Source: Molanna angustata
Taxonomy: Eukaryota; Arthropoda; Insecta; Trichoptera; Molannidae
DNA length: 64,000 bases
Assembly: GCA_963576475.1 (NCBI GenBank)
Contig: OY754967.1
Location: 27,944,595 to 28,008,594, forward strand
Reading direction: 5' to 3'
Below, piece by piece: positions 11,366-22,130 of this stretch. The position numbers and the translations under genes are program-made. The first letter of the stretch is position 1. Each line of letters starts with the position of its first letter. The notes beneath the pieces are model-generated. The model worked only from the letters and a program-made list of their open reading frames with translations. It did not search any database and was not told where the DNA came from.

Positions 11366-11563
11366 TAAGTTCTACTTCGAATTCTGAGTAAATCCATATT
11401 TATATCATATATGCTGCGAAGCGTCTAAGTTGGTGTTTTTTGTCTTCAAAGATGGAAAAACCGTAAAAAATATAGACCCTGCATACAAATCTCGCATATC
11501 TTGGCTTGATACTTTGTCGATATGTTAAGAGAATACATTCTCTTGAACAAATCGACACTTGGA

Positions 11564-12862
11564 TTATTTTTTTGTGTTATTGAAACGTTTTTATTATAAG
11601 TGATTTTTTTGTAAAAGTTATTATTGTTAGCGTTGAATTTGTAAATAAATAAATATAATTTAATATATCTGGAATGACTACTGGAATGTGTCTAATACTC
11701 CAGTTTATTTCCGCGACATAAATTTTTATTTGCAAACTAATTCGACGATATTTACGCAACGAGTTTCATAATGAAATTGAATAAGTCTAGGCTAGGCCAT
11801 GGGGATGGTTGCAATTACAGCTCAAGAGTTCTTTTGAGTGCCGTAAAGTAACAACGATGAGAGTATTATTGTTTACCATTAAGAGAGGATTGGAAAGGGA
11901 TATAACATTTAATATATACCTACACCCAATAACATTTAGCTTAGTAATAGAAATTGCATTCGTTTTCCTCTTTCTCATGCAATCAAAATATCTTGTTTGT
12001 TAACTGAATTAATTCAGTTGAGTGCTTTCAAAAGAGATCATGTCTCGTTTCCCCTAAGAACTTTGTTTTCTTATTGCATAACACTCGCGTTACAACTTTG
12101 GTAGTCTATTTTGGATAAATGTTTTTTATATTGATATTTGTGCACCTTTTAACATTGTTAGCGAGAATATCACTTAGGTTAGGACTATAAATTCTGAGTA
12201 CAAAGGTCTTTTACACGTTGAACCACGGTTCAAACTCATATTCCATATTAAACAAACCTTATTTATAAAAAATATATGAACCGCAATTCAGTTGAACTCG
12301 ATTTCGAGTTCTATTTCATACGACAGCACCCAATTTAGTTTTAAGTTAGTTGTCATGACCATCTTTAGCTATTGCACTTTTTGACATTTTTGTATGAATT
12401 CAACGTAAAACAACGTTCCTAATGGATTTAATCGTTTTTTTTATGTTCTTCTTGTATCTTATGTTTAATTTTTTTATAGTATTTAATTTTTCCATTGTCA
12501 AACTATTTAAAATATTTCGTTTTTATGGGTTTGAATTATCATTAGTATTATAATGCACTTAATTTATGTTTCCTTTGTTTACTTTTTCGTGCGTAGATTG
12601 TATTATTACCGAATCGTTAGGTGCATAATATGTCTACAAGTATGCATTGTTGGTAGGTACTTTCGATATTCGTCAATCGTACATATTTCAAAACAACATT
12701 TTGACATCAGATTTTTCAAATTTACGAAATAAAAATCACCGAAAACTAGGTTGTTAAAGTATTTCAATATTTAAAACGTAGTTTTTACATTAAATTTCTA
12801 AGCATATCAATTTTAGTATATGAAGAAATATGTTTCGAGTCTTTCAACACATGTTTTATGTC
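11564..12862. other. AT-rich stretch with no recognised gene
   Basis: Nothing coding could be supported. Short open frames at 11787-12003 overlap each other on opposite strands and show no family resemblance. Confidence 0.4.
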
Positions 12863-13347
12863 TTTTAAGAGGGTGATTGGTGCCAACGTACCTATTTTTT
12901 ATTTCAATTTGAATTTGCATCAGTACTACAAAACGAATCATTTTGAAAAAAAATCACCTAGTTAGTTTGGATATTAAAAAAGAAAAATACACTTTAACTT
13001 TTTAATTATATTCAGTATATATTCTTGTAGGAAAATAATAAGCATATCCCAATTTTTAACATTTATCTTAAATTTCTAAAAAACTATAGTTATAGATCAT
13101 TATATATTTTTTATAAATTAAAGAAGATCAAAATATCTGGAAAAATACGATGTAACATTGCATAAATGCATCAGGTTAAGTTAATAAACCAAAAAAACGT
13201 TTATTTCGCACTGGCGCTGAATGGAAAATAAATGTTTTTTTGGTTATAAATGTTTACTAAACCTGAAGCATTAATGCAATTTCACACCATATTTTATAGA
13301 TAATTTTGTTTTCTTTAATTAAAAAAAAATATGTAGAACTTCGCCTT

Positions 13348-13664
13348 CTTCTTCTTCTTCTTCTTCAGCCAGTTTTCATCCATTCTTGGACATAGGCCTC
13401 CCCTTTGATCCTCCACAACTCCCTGTCTTGGGCACACTGCATCCACCTTCCTCCGGCACATTTCTTGATGTCATCAGACCACCTTGCCTGGGGTCTGCCA
13501 ACACCTCTTCGGCTTGTTCTCGGTCGCCATTCTAAGATCTTTTTGGTCCATCGTGAATCCTGGCATCTGGAAATATGCCCAGCCCAGCTCCACTTAAGGC
13601 CAGCGACCCTTTCCGCTACATCGGCTACTTTGGTTCTTTGTCTTATCATGACATTCTGAATTCT
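13348..13664 (-). mobile_element. RTE-type LINE 3' end with 12-bp TSD
   Basis: The minus strand ends in a (GAA)n tail. Direct repeats GAACTTCGCCTT lie at 13336-13347 and 13665-13676. It is 5'-truncated to the last roughly 95 codons of the reverse transcriptase. It interrupts the right arm of the giant foldback, so it is younger than that element. Confidence 0.9.
13365..13649 (-). pseudogene. RTE LINE reverse-transcriptase C-terminus (open, truncated)
   Basis: This 94-residue open frame starts at MIRQRTKVADVAERV and continues with KWSWAGHISR, ILEWRPRTSRRGVGRPQARW, DDIKK, GRWMQCAQDRELW and GEAYVQEW. The order IRQRTK…W.WAGH…RW.K…LEWRPR…GRP..RW.DD…AQDR..W…GEAYVQ.W is the conserved tail of RTE-clade ORF2 proteins. 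No catalytic residues are included, so it is a non-functional fragment although uninterrupted. Confidence 0.85.
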
Positions 13665-14189
13665 GAACTTCGCCTTATATTTTATTAAAAATATAAGATG
13701 AACGTTGAAAATCGGGGTATGCCATTATTTTTCTACAAGAATTTTCACAGAACATTATCAAAAAGTAAAGATATATTTTTCTTTATTAATACCCAAACTA
13801 TCTAAATTATTTTTTTTCAAAACGATTTGATAAGAAATAATGATGGTATATCAAATTGAAAAATAGGTACGTTGGCAGCAGTCCCCCCCCTTAAAAATAA
13901 ATAAAACCCACAATTGCTTGGCTTGTTATTAATGGCTTGTTTTTGAAATAAATGCAACCTAATTACTGTAATGAAAAACGCTTAAAAGTGTTTTTAAGTA
14001 ACATCATAAAATATAGAATCCACATTAAGATATGCCATTAAAGCAGGTAGCGAGCTGATATGTCATTATTAGAAACGCATCGATTTCCAATAAATTATTT
14101 TATAGTCTCCATTTTCATTTATTGTCAAATATCTGATTTGGCAACGCTATTTGGTGATTTTATTGCAAAATTTTATGTTCATTGTAAAC

Positions 14190-14393
14190 GGAAAAGACAA
14201 TGGTACAGGGAAAATTGAGATTTTAGTAGAGGTACGTGTTTTGAGTCTTAATTTTTTCATTTATTTTATTCATGAATCTGGTTAAAATACTTTTACGAAA
14301 TTCCGGCAGTTTCACCACGTACGTGTAATCTATTTATCTATTAATTTTATCATTATATTTTCAGCAATAATGAATTTATTACGTGGATCGGAG
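14190..14393 (+). other. Possible 5' exon pair of an unidentified gene
   Basis: Exon-like sequence ends AGTAGAG|GTACGT (donor GT 14232-14233). After 133 nt an acceptor TATATTTTCAG (14354-14364) is followed by CAATAATG, eight codons (MNLLRGSE) and a donor GAG|GTAAAA at 14394. The arrangement fits a short non-coding exon and a 29-nt start-codon exon. Splice sites are the only evidence; both are common by chance in AT-rich DNA. Confidence 0.2.
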
Positions 14394-15087
14394 GTAAAAT
14401 GAGGGCTTTTCATTATTTTGTTTGTCTTTTGACGGAATATATCCGATCAATCAAAGTCTAATTAATATCAGGAAATGAATATTGATTCCATTAGTATAAA
14501 AATATTATTTATAAGATCGGCAAATAACATTGAACTTTATTATTTCAAAAACGAGAAAAACCCATTAGTTTAACATCGTAAAAATATTTGTATGATTCAA
14601 ATGTTCTCCGTATGGTATAAAGGTTCGAAAATTAAAAAAATGTGCATACCTACCTACTAGATGTTTCTTCTTTATTTCTAGTTAGTGTCAGTTAAGCGAT
14701 AGAGGATCTTGAATAATCATTTGCTGCAATGATGTATTTTTTAATGTTTTGCGAGCTATTATAAAAATAAAATGAATCGTTTGAATTTCGTATTTAAAAA
14801 TAAATAAATATAAGTATTTACATATCATCGCCCACCATTTAAATGAAATTTCATTTGTTGAGAAATTATAGGTATTCTTGATTTTTTATATTTATTATAT
14901 CTATTTATATACATAAGTCGTAGAAAAATGATTATTTGTTACTAACAAGTTCCAAAGTATGCCTATTTTGGCATATACCTATGTGTGTTATGTTTACACT
15001 TACATATTGTATTGTAATTCAGTTATTCAAAATAGTCAATCACTCGGTGTGTTTAAATTATTATTCTGAAACAAGAATTATAATTTA

Positions 15088-18000
15088 CTAGCTTTTATGT
15101 CCCGCCGTTGGCCAAGAATGTAAAATTGTGAAGAAATAAGCAATCGTTTTTTATAATATTGTCACCCAATTATTTTGCAATATCGGACTATGAAAAGTGG
15201 TTTGAAATTTGATTGAGTTTAAGCATTGTAAAATGTTCAAGTGATGGCCACAACCCATTCTTTTTTATATATTGCTATAAATTGTGAATGAAGTATAATA
15301 TACAATTTCTGCACGCATGGACTATGCGAAATGGTTTTAAATATATGACTATTTATCAACGTTGTAAAGAGATTGGTTTGGCCACAACCCCCATTTTTAA
15401 ATATTATCATCGAAAACAAATTGTAATATGTACCTATTGAAAATTTAGTAATTTTGGATGTTGGAATGTGGTTAAAATTTGATTAAATCATGTACCGAAA
15501 AGATCTAGCGTTGGTCACATCCCATTCGTTTTTATATTTTTTCATCAAGTGTGCATTATATTTTTGCACAATTAGAGTGATAGACTTAAAATTGACACAA
15601 AAGTCTACATTAACGAAGAAGAAGAAGACTTAAACTATAGTAAATAGTTTTTAATTTGAATATAAACGTTGTGAAGAGTTCAGTAATGGCCACAACCCCC
15701 ATTCTTTAAATATCGTCAACGAAATCAAATATGAAGGTGTTGAAAATTATTCAAAATAGGATGATATAAATGGCTTAAATTTGATTAAACAAAAGTATTG
15801 AAAAGATTCTAGTGCAGGTTACATCGTCACATCCCACATCCCATTCGTTTTTACATATGTATTTTCATCAAGTGTGCATATCTCATATAGATATGCACAC
15901 TTGATATCATATATAGATATATTTTTCCATTCTTATAATCAATTCCGGGAGAGGGTTAGGTGCGAGTGCGGACGTATATCATAATGACGAAAGGTGTTGT
16001 GACATACCATAGTTTCTCTACCTCTCACATTCCTCCACTTTTCTTTTTCTATTCCTACAGTTCCTCCCCCATCTCCGTCATTATCCTTGTTGCTTTTGTT
16101 ATGTATATATTTTTTTTTAGTTTTTTTTATATTTTTTTTTAGTTTTTAATAGGTATAAAATATTAATATTTTTTCAGAATCAACTGTAAATATGTACTTT
16201 GTGGACAGTTTTTTGGCCTTGATTTAATATTCATTGTTTTATATTCATATTAGTTAATGATGCTGTTATTGTCCCAAATAAACCAAATAAATAAATATCG
16301 TTAATAATATTTCTGCACAATAGACTATTAGACTTAAAACTAACCCAAAAGTCTAAATAAAAAAGGGAAGAATAAGTATAAGACTATAAGAAATAGTTTG
16401 TATAAAAAACTATCCCAATGGTCTACATAAAATAAGAAAACATACACAAAATAGAAGAATTAGACTATTAGAAATAGATTGTATAAAAACTGACTAAAAG
16501 GTCTTCATAAAAAAAAGAAGATTAATCTATAGGAAATAGTTTTGTATAAAATTCAACAAAGAAAACGAAGAAAAAGACTAAAGGAAATAGTTTGTGTAAA
16601 AACTGTAAAGTCTACATAAAATTAAGAAGAAAAAGAATTAGACTCCATGAACCGTCGCTTCAGACCCTTCAGTACCTCCCGTCCCTTCAATCCATCATTA
16701 CGTCCCTTTCAATCAGGCCCTTCAGTACCTCCCGTCCCTTCAGGCCCTTTTATACTTCCCATCCCTTCAGGCCCTTTAGTGCATCCCATACCTTCATTGC
16801 ATCCCGTCCCTTCAGTCGCTTAAGAAATGTTTAAATCCAGAAACCATCCTGGAAGAACCGCGAAGAGATGAAAGGACCTTCTTTTCCCAGGATACTCCAC
16901 CTTCAAAGGTAAAATGACTAAATACACGAAGAAGAAGAAGAAAAAAGTTTAAATCCAGATACCTGCGAAGATATGGAAGGAAAATTGGACCTTCTTCTCC
17001 CAGGATAGTCCTCCTTCATAGGTAAAATGACCAAATGCATGATTAAGAAGAAGAAGAAGAAAAAAGTTTAAATCCAGAAATCTGCGAAGAGATGGAAGGA
17101 CAGTCGGACCTTCTTTTCCCAGGATATTCCCCCTTCATAGGTAAAATGACAAAATACACGAAGAAGAAGAAGAATAAGAAAAAAGTTTAAATCCAGAAAC
17201 CATCCCGGGCATACGCTCGACAATTCACCAAAGTTTCATTTTAATCGGACAAACGGTTTAGGAGTACATCGCATACATGCATAAATAAACAAATAAAATA
17301 ATTTTCCGATAGAAAATCAGTATATTGTTGATTTGTAAGTAAATAGTAATAGGTAGGTACCTACCTACAACAATGTTCTAAATAAATTCGATTCATAACT
17401 AATTTTATTTGAATATCAGAATCTTTCCGTTACCATAGTAACCATTCCAATACGTTAAAAATATCAAATGGTTTGAGACTTTTTTGAATATGTAGGTACC
17501 TACATTGGTTTGTTCGATGCCATAAAAATGAAAATTGTCAGATAAATCAAATATTATATACAAATTATGCAATTTTATTATGCCTATATCTTTACTAATA
17601 CTAAACACATTTTTACAATATATGTCTTAAAACTTGCTGTAATGTCTTGTGTTTCATTTTATTATTTCATAATTACATTTATTTCAAAGGTTTATTATTT
17701 TCAATAACATATTCATTCGGTAGGAAAATGAAATATTGTATGAAAAGATATTAAAATGGCGGCGTTTATGTACAAAACGCTTACTTTAAAAATAAGTTAA
17801 ACATTATAATTATACAAAATATTCACCATGTTTTTCACTTAAACGCTAAGTTATACTTGAAAATATATTTTCTTCGTGTAAGTACGTACTTCTAACTTTT
17901 AAACTAACAGATATTTGCGTGCAAAATGTACACTTTTTTGACAGATACGACTTGGAAAATTTTGTATGAAAAAAATAATTATTGAAATATTTTTAAAATT

Positions 18001-18176
18001 CAGCATTTTTATCGCATTATTTTTAGCGTGACACTGCATCAGGTATACAGGTACACGTTCGCACATAAATTAGATTTTTAGATGCTCTTGGTTTTTCAGA
18101 AGGCGTGAGACAAACACACACACACACACATACACACACACATACACTAACATTTTGATTGCTTTATTACTTTAGA
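15088..18176 (-). mobile_element. Non-autonomous Helitron B2, inverted copy
   Basis: This is the reverse complement of B1. The 3' end CTAG is at 15088-15091 with flanking T on its strand, and the 5' end TC is at 18175-18176 after an A. It carries the same internal minisatellites (27-bp units 16660-16820, 110-130-bp units 16830-17215) and CA tract. It is 3.1 kb because of a 412-bp insertion at 15883-16294. Together with B1 it forms an imperfect inverted repeat around a 4-kb spacer. Confidence 0.8.
15883..16294 (+). mobile_element. Insertion in Helitron B2, probable retroelement 3' end
   Basis: The segment is absent from B1 at the homologous site. It is flanked by ATATC (15878-15882 and 16295-16299). 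It ends in an A-rich tail (CCAAATAAACCAAATAAATA), which suggests a 5'-truncated LINE end in plus orientation. Its first bases are an inverted copy of the adjacent target. No coding similarity was recognised. Confidence 0.6.
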
Positions 18177-18563
18177 TTATCTACATAATATTAAATTTAC
18201 CTTCGTTAAACTCAACCAAATAACAAAAATTTAAATTCTGTTGACCCTCGTTCGTGGAAGTAATGCGAAAATCAAAAAGGCTGAATTATTACAGATCAAA
18301 ATTAGTTAAAATTTATATAAGGTTGCATTCTATAAAATTAATATTTGAAATTTTTATTTAATATTTCTGCTGTACCAGAAAATATTTAATGAAAATAAGA
18401 ATGAATGTAAAAAATATATAGCTAATAGGAAAATTTCATCTAAAATATTTCAGCCGTTTTCGCGTGATTGAGTAACAAACTTTTAAACATTTGAATTTAA
18501 AATATTATTGAGATGCTTCAACTATCTAACTACGTTAAAATTATGAAAATTAAATGCCATTTT

Positions 18564-18890
18564 TCATAAAAAAAGGCGATATAATATCCACCACAGAAAA
18601 TGCACATACAAAAATGACAAATCCGATCGTATTTTTGTCTCTCCTAGCAACGGCGTTGGCATTCCGATGATCCGATGCGCGCGCTCCGTCCGAAGGGGAG
18701 CAGTGGATGCACTAGTATGAATTCCTATACGAAGATTGCTAAAATCCGTCCTCTGCGCATGTATTGACGCTCGCCTTTGAAAACCATAGATACAAAAGAG
18801 AAATGCAATCGTGGTTTCACTAGTCTTTAAATTTGGAATATAAGGATTTTGCGGGCAGGCTTCTCGCCCCCACCTACACAGCATATATAT
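18564..18890. other. GC-richer, CpG-containing patch
   Basis: Base composition rises clearly above the surroundings (for example GATGCGCGCGCTCCGTCC). The minus strand is open for about 106 codons, but the translation resembles nothing I know and has no clear bias. A TATATATATA run lies at 18885-18893. It could be a promoter or an old repeat. Confidence 0.25.
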
Positions 18891-19025
18891 ATTCGTGCTA
18901 AAGCCATTTTGAACTGTTTTATCTACCAGTTTCTTGAACTTTTTTAGTTACAACCGTTACAACCGACTGTTTCCATGTGGTTAATCCTTTGATTGCTCTT
19001 GCCACCGCAAGGCTGGAAGCCTCTG

Positions 19026-19861
19026 TCACAATTCAATCACCTTATCGTGTCTATATGAGAACCTTCCCTCCTGTAGTGCTACCCTGCAGCCGGCCAAGAT
19101 ATGCCTAGTCGTGCATGCAGATGTCCCACAGAGGCGGCAACTGTCATTTCTGTCTATATTCCATCGTTTCAAGTAACTCGGGTCTGGGAGCGTACCCTGT
19201 ATTGAGTTTAGATAGAACTTTAGCATCTCAGATGACCATCCATGTATGATCTGTTTCCATCCCAGTGCTGGAGGAATACGAAATTCCCCCAAGGACAACC
19301 AATCGTTTTGAACTTGCAAGTTCAACGCATGAAGTTCGTATTCATTGTTTGTATCTTGTGCAAGTATTTCATTTGCACTTTTTCGGTCTTGTTCAGAATG
19401 CGCGAAAATGAAAGTAAACGTATATTTTATTGGTTCACACCCTTTAGTATTAAAAATGTTATCTTTTAAAATATATGTTTCTCGATTAATCCATGAACAG
19501 AGTTCAACTACTCGATCACCTTTGAAATAATTGATAATATCGCTTGTTAAATATATTCGTTGCAAAGAGAAAGAGAAACCTTTGTAAATGGATTTATATC
19601 GAGGATGTCTTCCTCTTTGTCATGGTGTAGCTAATCTCTAATGGTAGATACATCTAGCCTGGACTGGGAGGGTAGGAACCTTTCCCTGCCAAAATCCTGT
19701 AATGCGATAACAAATGGTTGCGGTGGACCTTTTCTAGGATAAAAATATACCAAAGTAATATCAAAAAGAGGTTTATTCAAGCAATTACTGATGTTTCCAT
19801 AAATAATATTATGATTTTTGAAAAAATAATGTGAATATATAGCCATGGCCTTGGAGACCAA
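19026..19861 (-). pseudogene. LINE-like reverse-transcriptase C-terminal region with zinc knuckle
   Basis: The minus strand is open except for one TAG (near 19636) and a one-base shift in a TTTCTC repeat near 19568. The last third contains a C-x2-C-x8-H-x4-C cluster (DSCRLCGTSACTTRHILAGC), then VALQEGRFSYRHDKVIEL. The pattern C..CG…HIL.GC..AL..GR…RHD.V is known from the C-terminal zinc-binding tail of some non-LTR retrotransposon polyproteins. Upstream (IPPALGWKQIIHGW, KFYLNSIQGTLPDPSYLKRW) is consistent with the same tail. No RT core is present. Confidence is moderate for LINE origin and low for clade. Confidence 0.55.
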
Positions 19862-19976
19862 TCGAAATATAAGAATACGATTTTGAGCTTATGTTGTTTA
19901 TTTTATCAAGATAGAGAATTGATGGAAAATAAAAAAAAATATTTATCCAATAAACGAAATTACAAATAGCATCACA

Positions 19977-20162
19977 GATGGGTCGATGGCAGAGCGGTTA
20001 GCGCATTGGGTTAATAATCCAATGGTCGCGAGTTCGAATCCTGCCTCGACCGATTTCGTTCACCTATAGCACAAGCAATTATATGCTTATTTTAGGGAAC
20101 GTAGAAAGATGTATATGTACTTTTGTAACAAGGACATATTCATTTTTTTATTAAAAAAAAAT
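19977..20162 (+). mobile_element. tRNA-Thr-derived SINE (copy 3)
   Basis: It starts GATGGGTCGATGGCAGAGCG, has the B box GAGTTCGAATCC, and shares the body (CACCTATAGCACAAGCAAT, AAGATGTATATGTAC) with copies 1 and 2. It ends in an A-rich tail. The anticodon loop reads TTAATAA rather than TTAGTAA. Confidence 0.82.
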
Positions 20163-21836
20163 CATTATAATACTTAGGTATTTTAAAATGTAATCTCCTC
20201 CTTTTAAAGTTTTAATAAATATCCTATACCTAATACAATATGAACAAAAAAGAACGTTAAAAATAGCACAAAATATATTTTTAAATGAGTATGTCTTTAT
20301 AGGATAAAAAAACATGAATAGTACCTACTCCAAAAATGTACCTTTCTCAAAGATTTGTTCTGTAGGTATTAACTCAACGATAAAATATTCTTGATTATCT
20401 TTTGGAAATAAAATGATAAATCAACAATTTAAAACAAATTTATTCTAACTATAAATATCTTGAACCTGGCTTCCGGGTGCGCAGAGCGTATATTTGTGTA
20501 TTTTTGTTTCCTTGGTATACGTGCAAATCGCTCCCCTTCTCGGCGAAATGGCTCAATATATTTGGCGATGAATTATACACCGCGTCTATCTAATTATTTT
20601 ATTCTGTAATGAAAAATTTACGAAAGTTCTGCGCAGTTACGATTTACTTTCTATAAAATTAACGTGTAATTTTTATCATGAGTCAATTTTAAAAACAGCT
20701 CAATTCATAGAGAATCATTTTCTTTGTTTTTTCTTTATCACTGGATAACTTTAGGATGATATTTATAGTTAAAATTGTGAAATCATGACTCTCCACTATT
20801 CCATAGTAGTGGAGAGTAAAAATTGTGCGTAATAATGCCACTTTATCATGGCAATACATCATTTTCCATAATATATAATCGCAGTTCTTTTTACGATACT
20901 ATTTCTTTTTCTTCCACAGGTAAGCTCGATGTTTTATCCCATATCAATGTTGAACAACATCAGAATATGTGAGTGAATAAGGTATGTTATATATATTAAA
21001 CTTTATAAAAAAAAAATTGTTTATGTCGTAAGGAGTAGGTACACAAATTACGTGTACGTTTCATTCTACTTCCTGTTGCAGTTCTAATTTTTTCAACGAA
21101 ATTTTTATAACATATCTATTTAGCGGTGTTCCTCTAGCGGTGGAAAATATACCTACTAACGTATTTAACGATGTTTGATCACGTTAAGTTAAATAACTAT
21201 TTCGTCAAACTACTTCTTATCAATAATCTCGTTAAATCACATCACGATATCGGTAAAAGACATTTAAGGTAGAATATCATCAATCGCTACAATTGCATAG
21301 CGGTAAAATGGCGAAATATTCGAATTGGCCATTAAAAATTTGGAAAAATATACGAAAAATTGTTCCAAAACTTTTGGAGCTTGTCACCAGAGGTTACTTT
21401 ATGAAAAATTATATTCTTATTGCTTTCGTAAAGAAATTTTATACCAATCGAAAGTATGGCCTAACTATTGGGTTGGCAGGTATAAATAGGTAGGTCGATA
21501 TTAGTAATTTACACCTATCTGTTTAATAAATAAATCTTATATCAAAATAAACGTTAGAATGACGGTTGGCGAGCTTTAAAAAGCAAAATTTTGATGCGAA
21601 TGAGGTGAGGAATGTGCGACAATGAGGTCCGAGCGTACTATCCCGTGCGATAGAAGAGGGCACAGTGTGTCTGTGGGATGAAAGAAAGTGCACATACTTT
21701 TTGTTCGTGCAATTGAGAAGAATAGCAATAGACTAGTAAATACTTTACATTATTTGTAATATTTTGGAGCAGGTAATCATCAGTAAACCTCAAATTTCAG
21801 AATTGCGTAAACGTGCTATTACATATCGTTATTTAA
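20163..21836. other. AT-rich stretch; candidate recursive splice site
   Basis: No coding gene was recognised. A hairpin lies at 20788-20817 (ACTCTCCACTA/TAGTGGAGAGT, 8-nt loop). Part of it, with flanking CATGACT, recurs inverted at 30567-30610. At 20901-20925 a pyrimidine tract ending CCACAG directly abuts GTAAGC. Confidence 0.4.
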
Positions 21837-22130
21837 CTAGTTGCATGTAACACATGAGATCCAACTGTTGAAGGCGATAGTATGTATAATTGAAGAATAC
21901 GTACAAACTTAAACACAAATTAATACATCTTCTTCTTTTTCTTGACCTTGTCCTACTTAAGGTAGATTCGGCTTTCCTAATCCTTTGGCGCCAGGATGAT
22001 CTGTCCTGTATTGTCTGGGTTGATATTTGGGTTTTATCTGGGCTTTACAAAAATGAATAAATATTTTAAGATATTTTGTTTTCTATATAAAACATGTAGG
22101 TATGTATGTCAAGATAGGATAGTATGGAGT
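21837..22130 (-). mobile_element. Helentron/DINE-like element A2 (3' part)
   Basis: On the minus strand it ends with a 5-bp hairpin (CATGT-GTT-ACATG), CAA, then CTAG (21837-21840), followed by T. This is a textbook Helitron-type 3' terminus. It shares GATCCAACTGTTGAAGGCGAT and about 250 bp more with A1, A3 and A4. An RTE fragment interrupts it at about 21926-22060. Confidence 0.65.
21926..22060 (-). mobile_element. RTE-type LINE 3' end fragment in A2
   Basis: Read on the minus strand it ends AAGAAAAAGAAGAAG after GGACAAGGTC and GAAAGCCGAATC, the form of short RTE 3' trailers elsewhere in this window. The segment is absent from sister copies A1 and A3. The exact boundaries were not resolved. 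Confidence 0.5.

Larger units (their letters stand above)
7470..11563 (-). mobile_element. Helentron/DINE-like element A1, interrupted by two transposons
   Basis: A1 proper is 7470-7688, 8113-8439 and 11127-11563; the gaps are the hAT MITE (with one TSD copy) and Helitron B1. On the minus strand it starts A|TCCAAGTGTCGAT (11563) and ends with the inverted counterpart near CCAACTGTTGAT (7482). These short sub-terminal inverted repeats, a central CA microsatellite beside a G run (11275-11363), and the 3' hairpin plus CTAG seen in sister copies A2/A3 match the architecture of Helentron-derived non-autonomous elements. It encodes no protein. Sister copies are near 21837, 23320, 39363 and 63003. 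Confidence 0.6.
12863..13896. repeat. Giant foldback element, arms about 350 bp
   Basis: The left arm (12863-about 13215) and right arm (about 13225-13896) are imperfect inverted copies along their whole length, for example GCCAACGTACCTATTTTT on the left and AAAAATAGGTACGTTGGC on the right. The axis is near 13220. The right arm is lengthened by an RTE LINE insertion. The ends are TTAA followed by a G-rich start (12865) and a C run followed by TTAA (13891), suggesting a piggyBac-type TTAA target. That class assignment is tentative. Confidence 0.8.
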
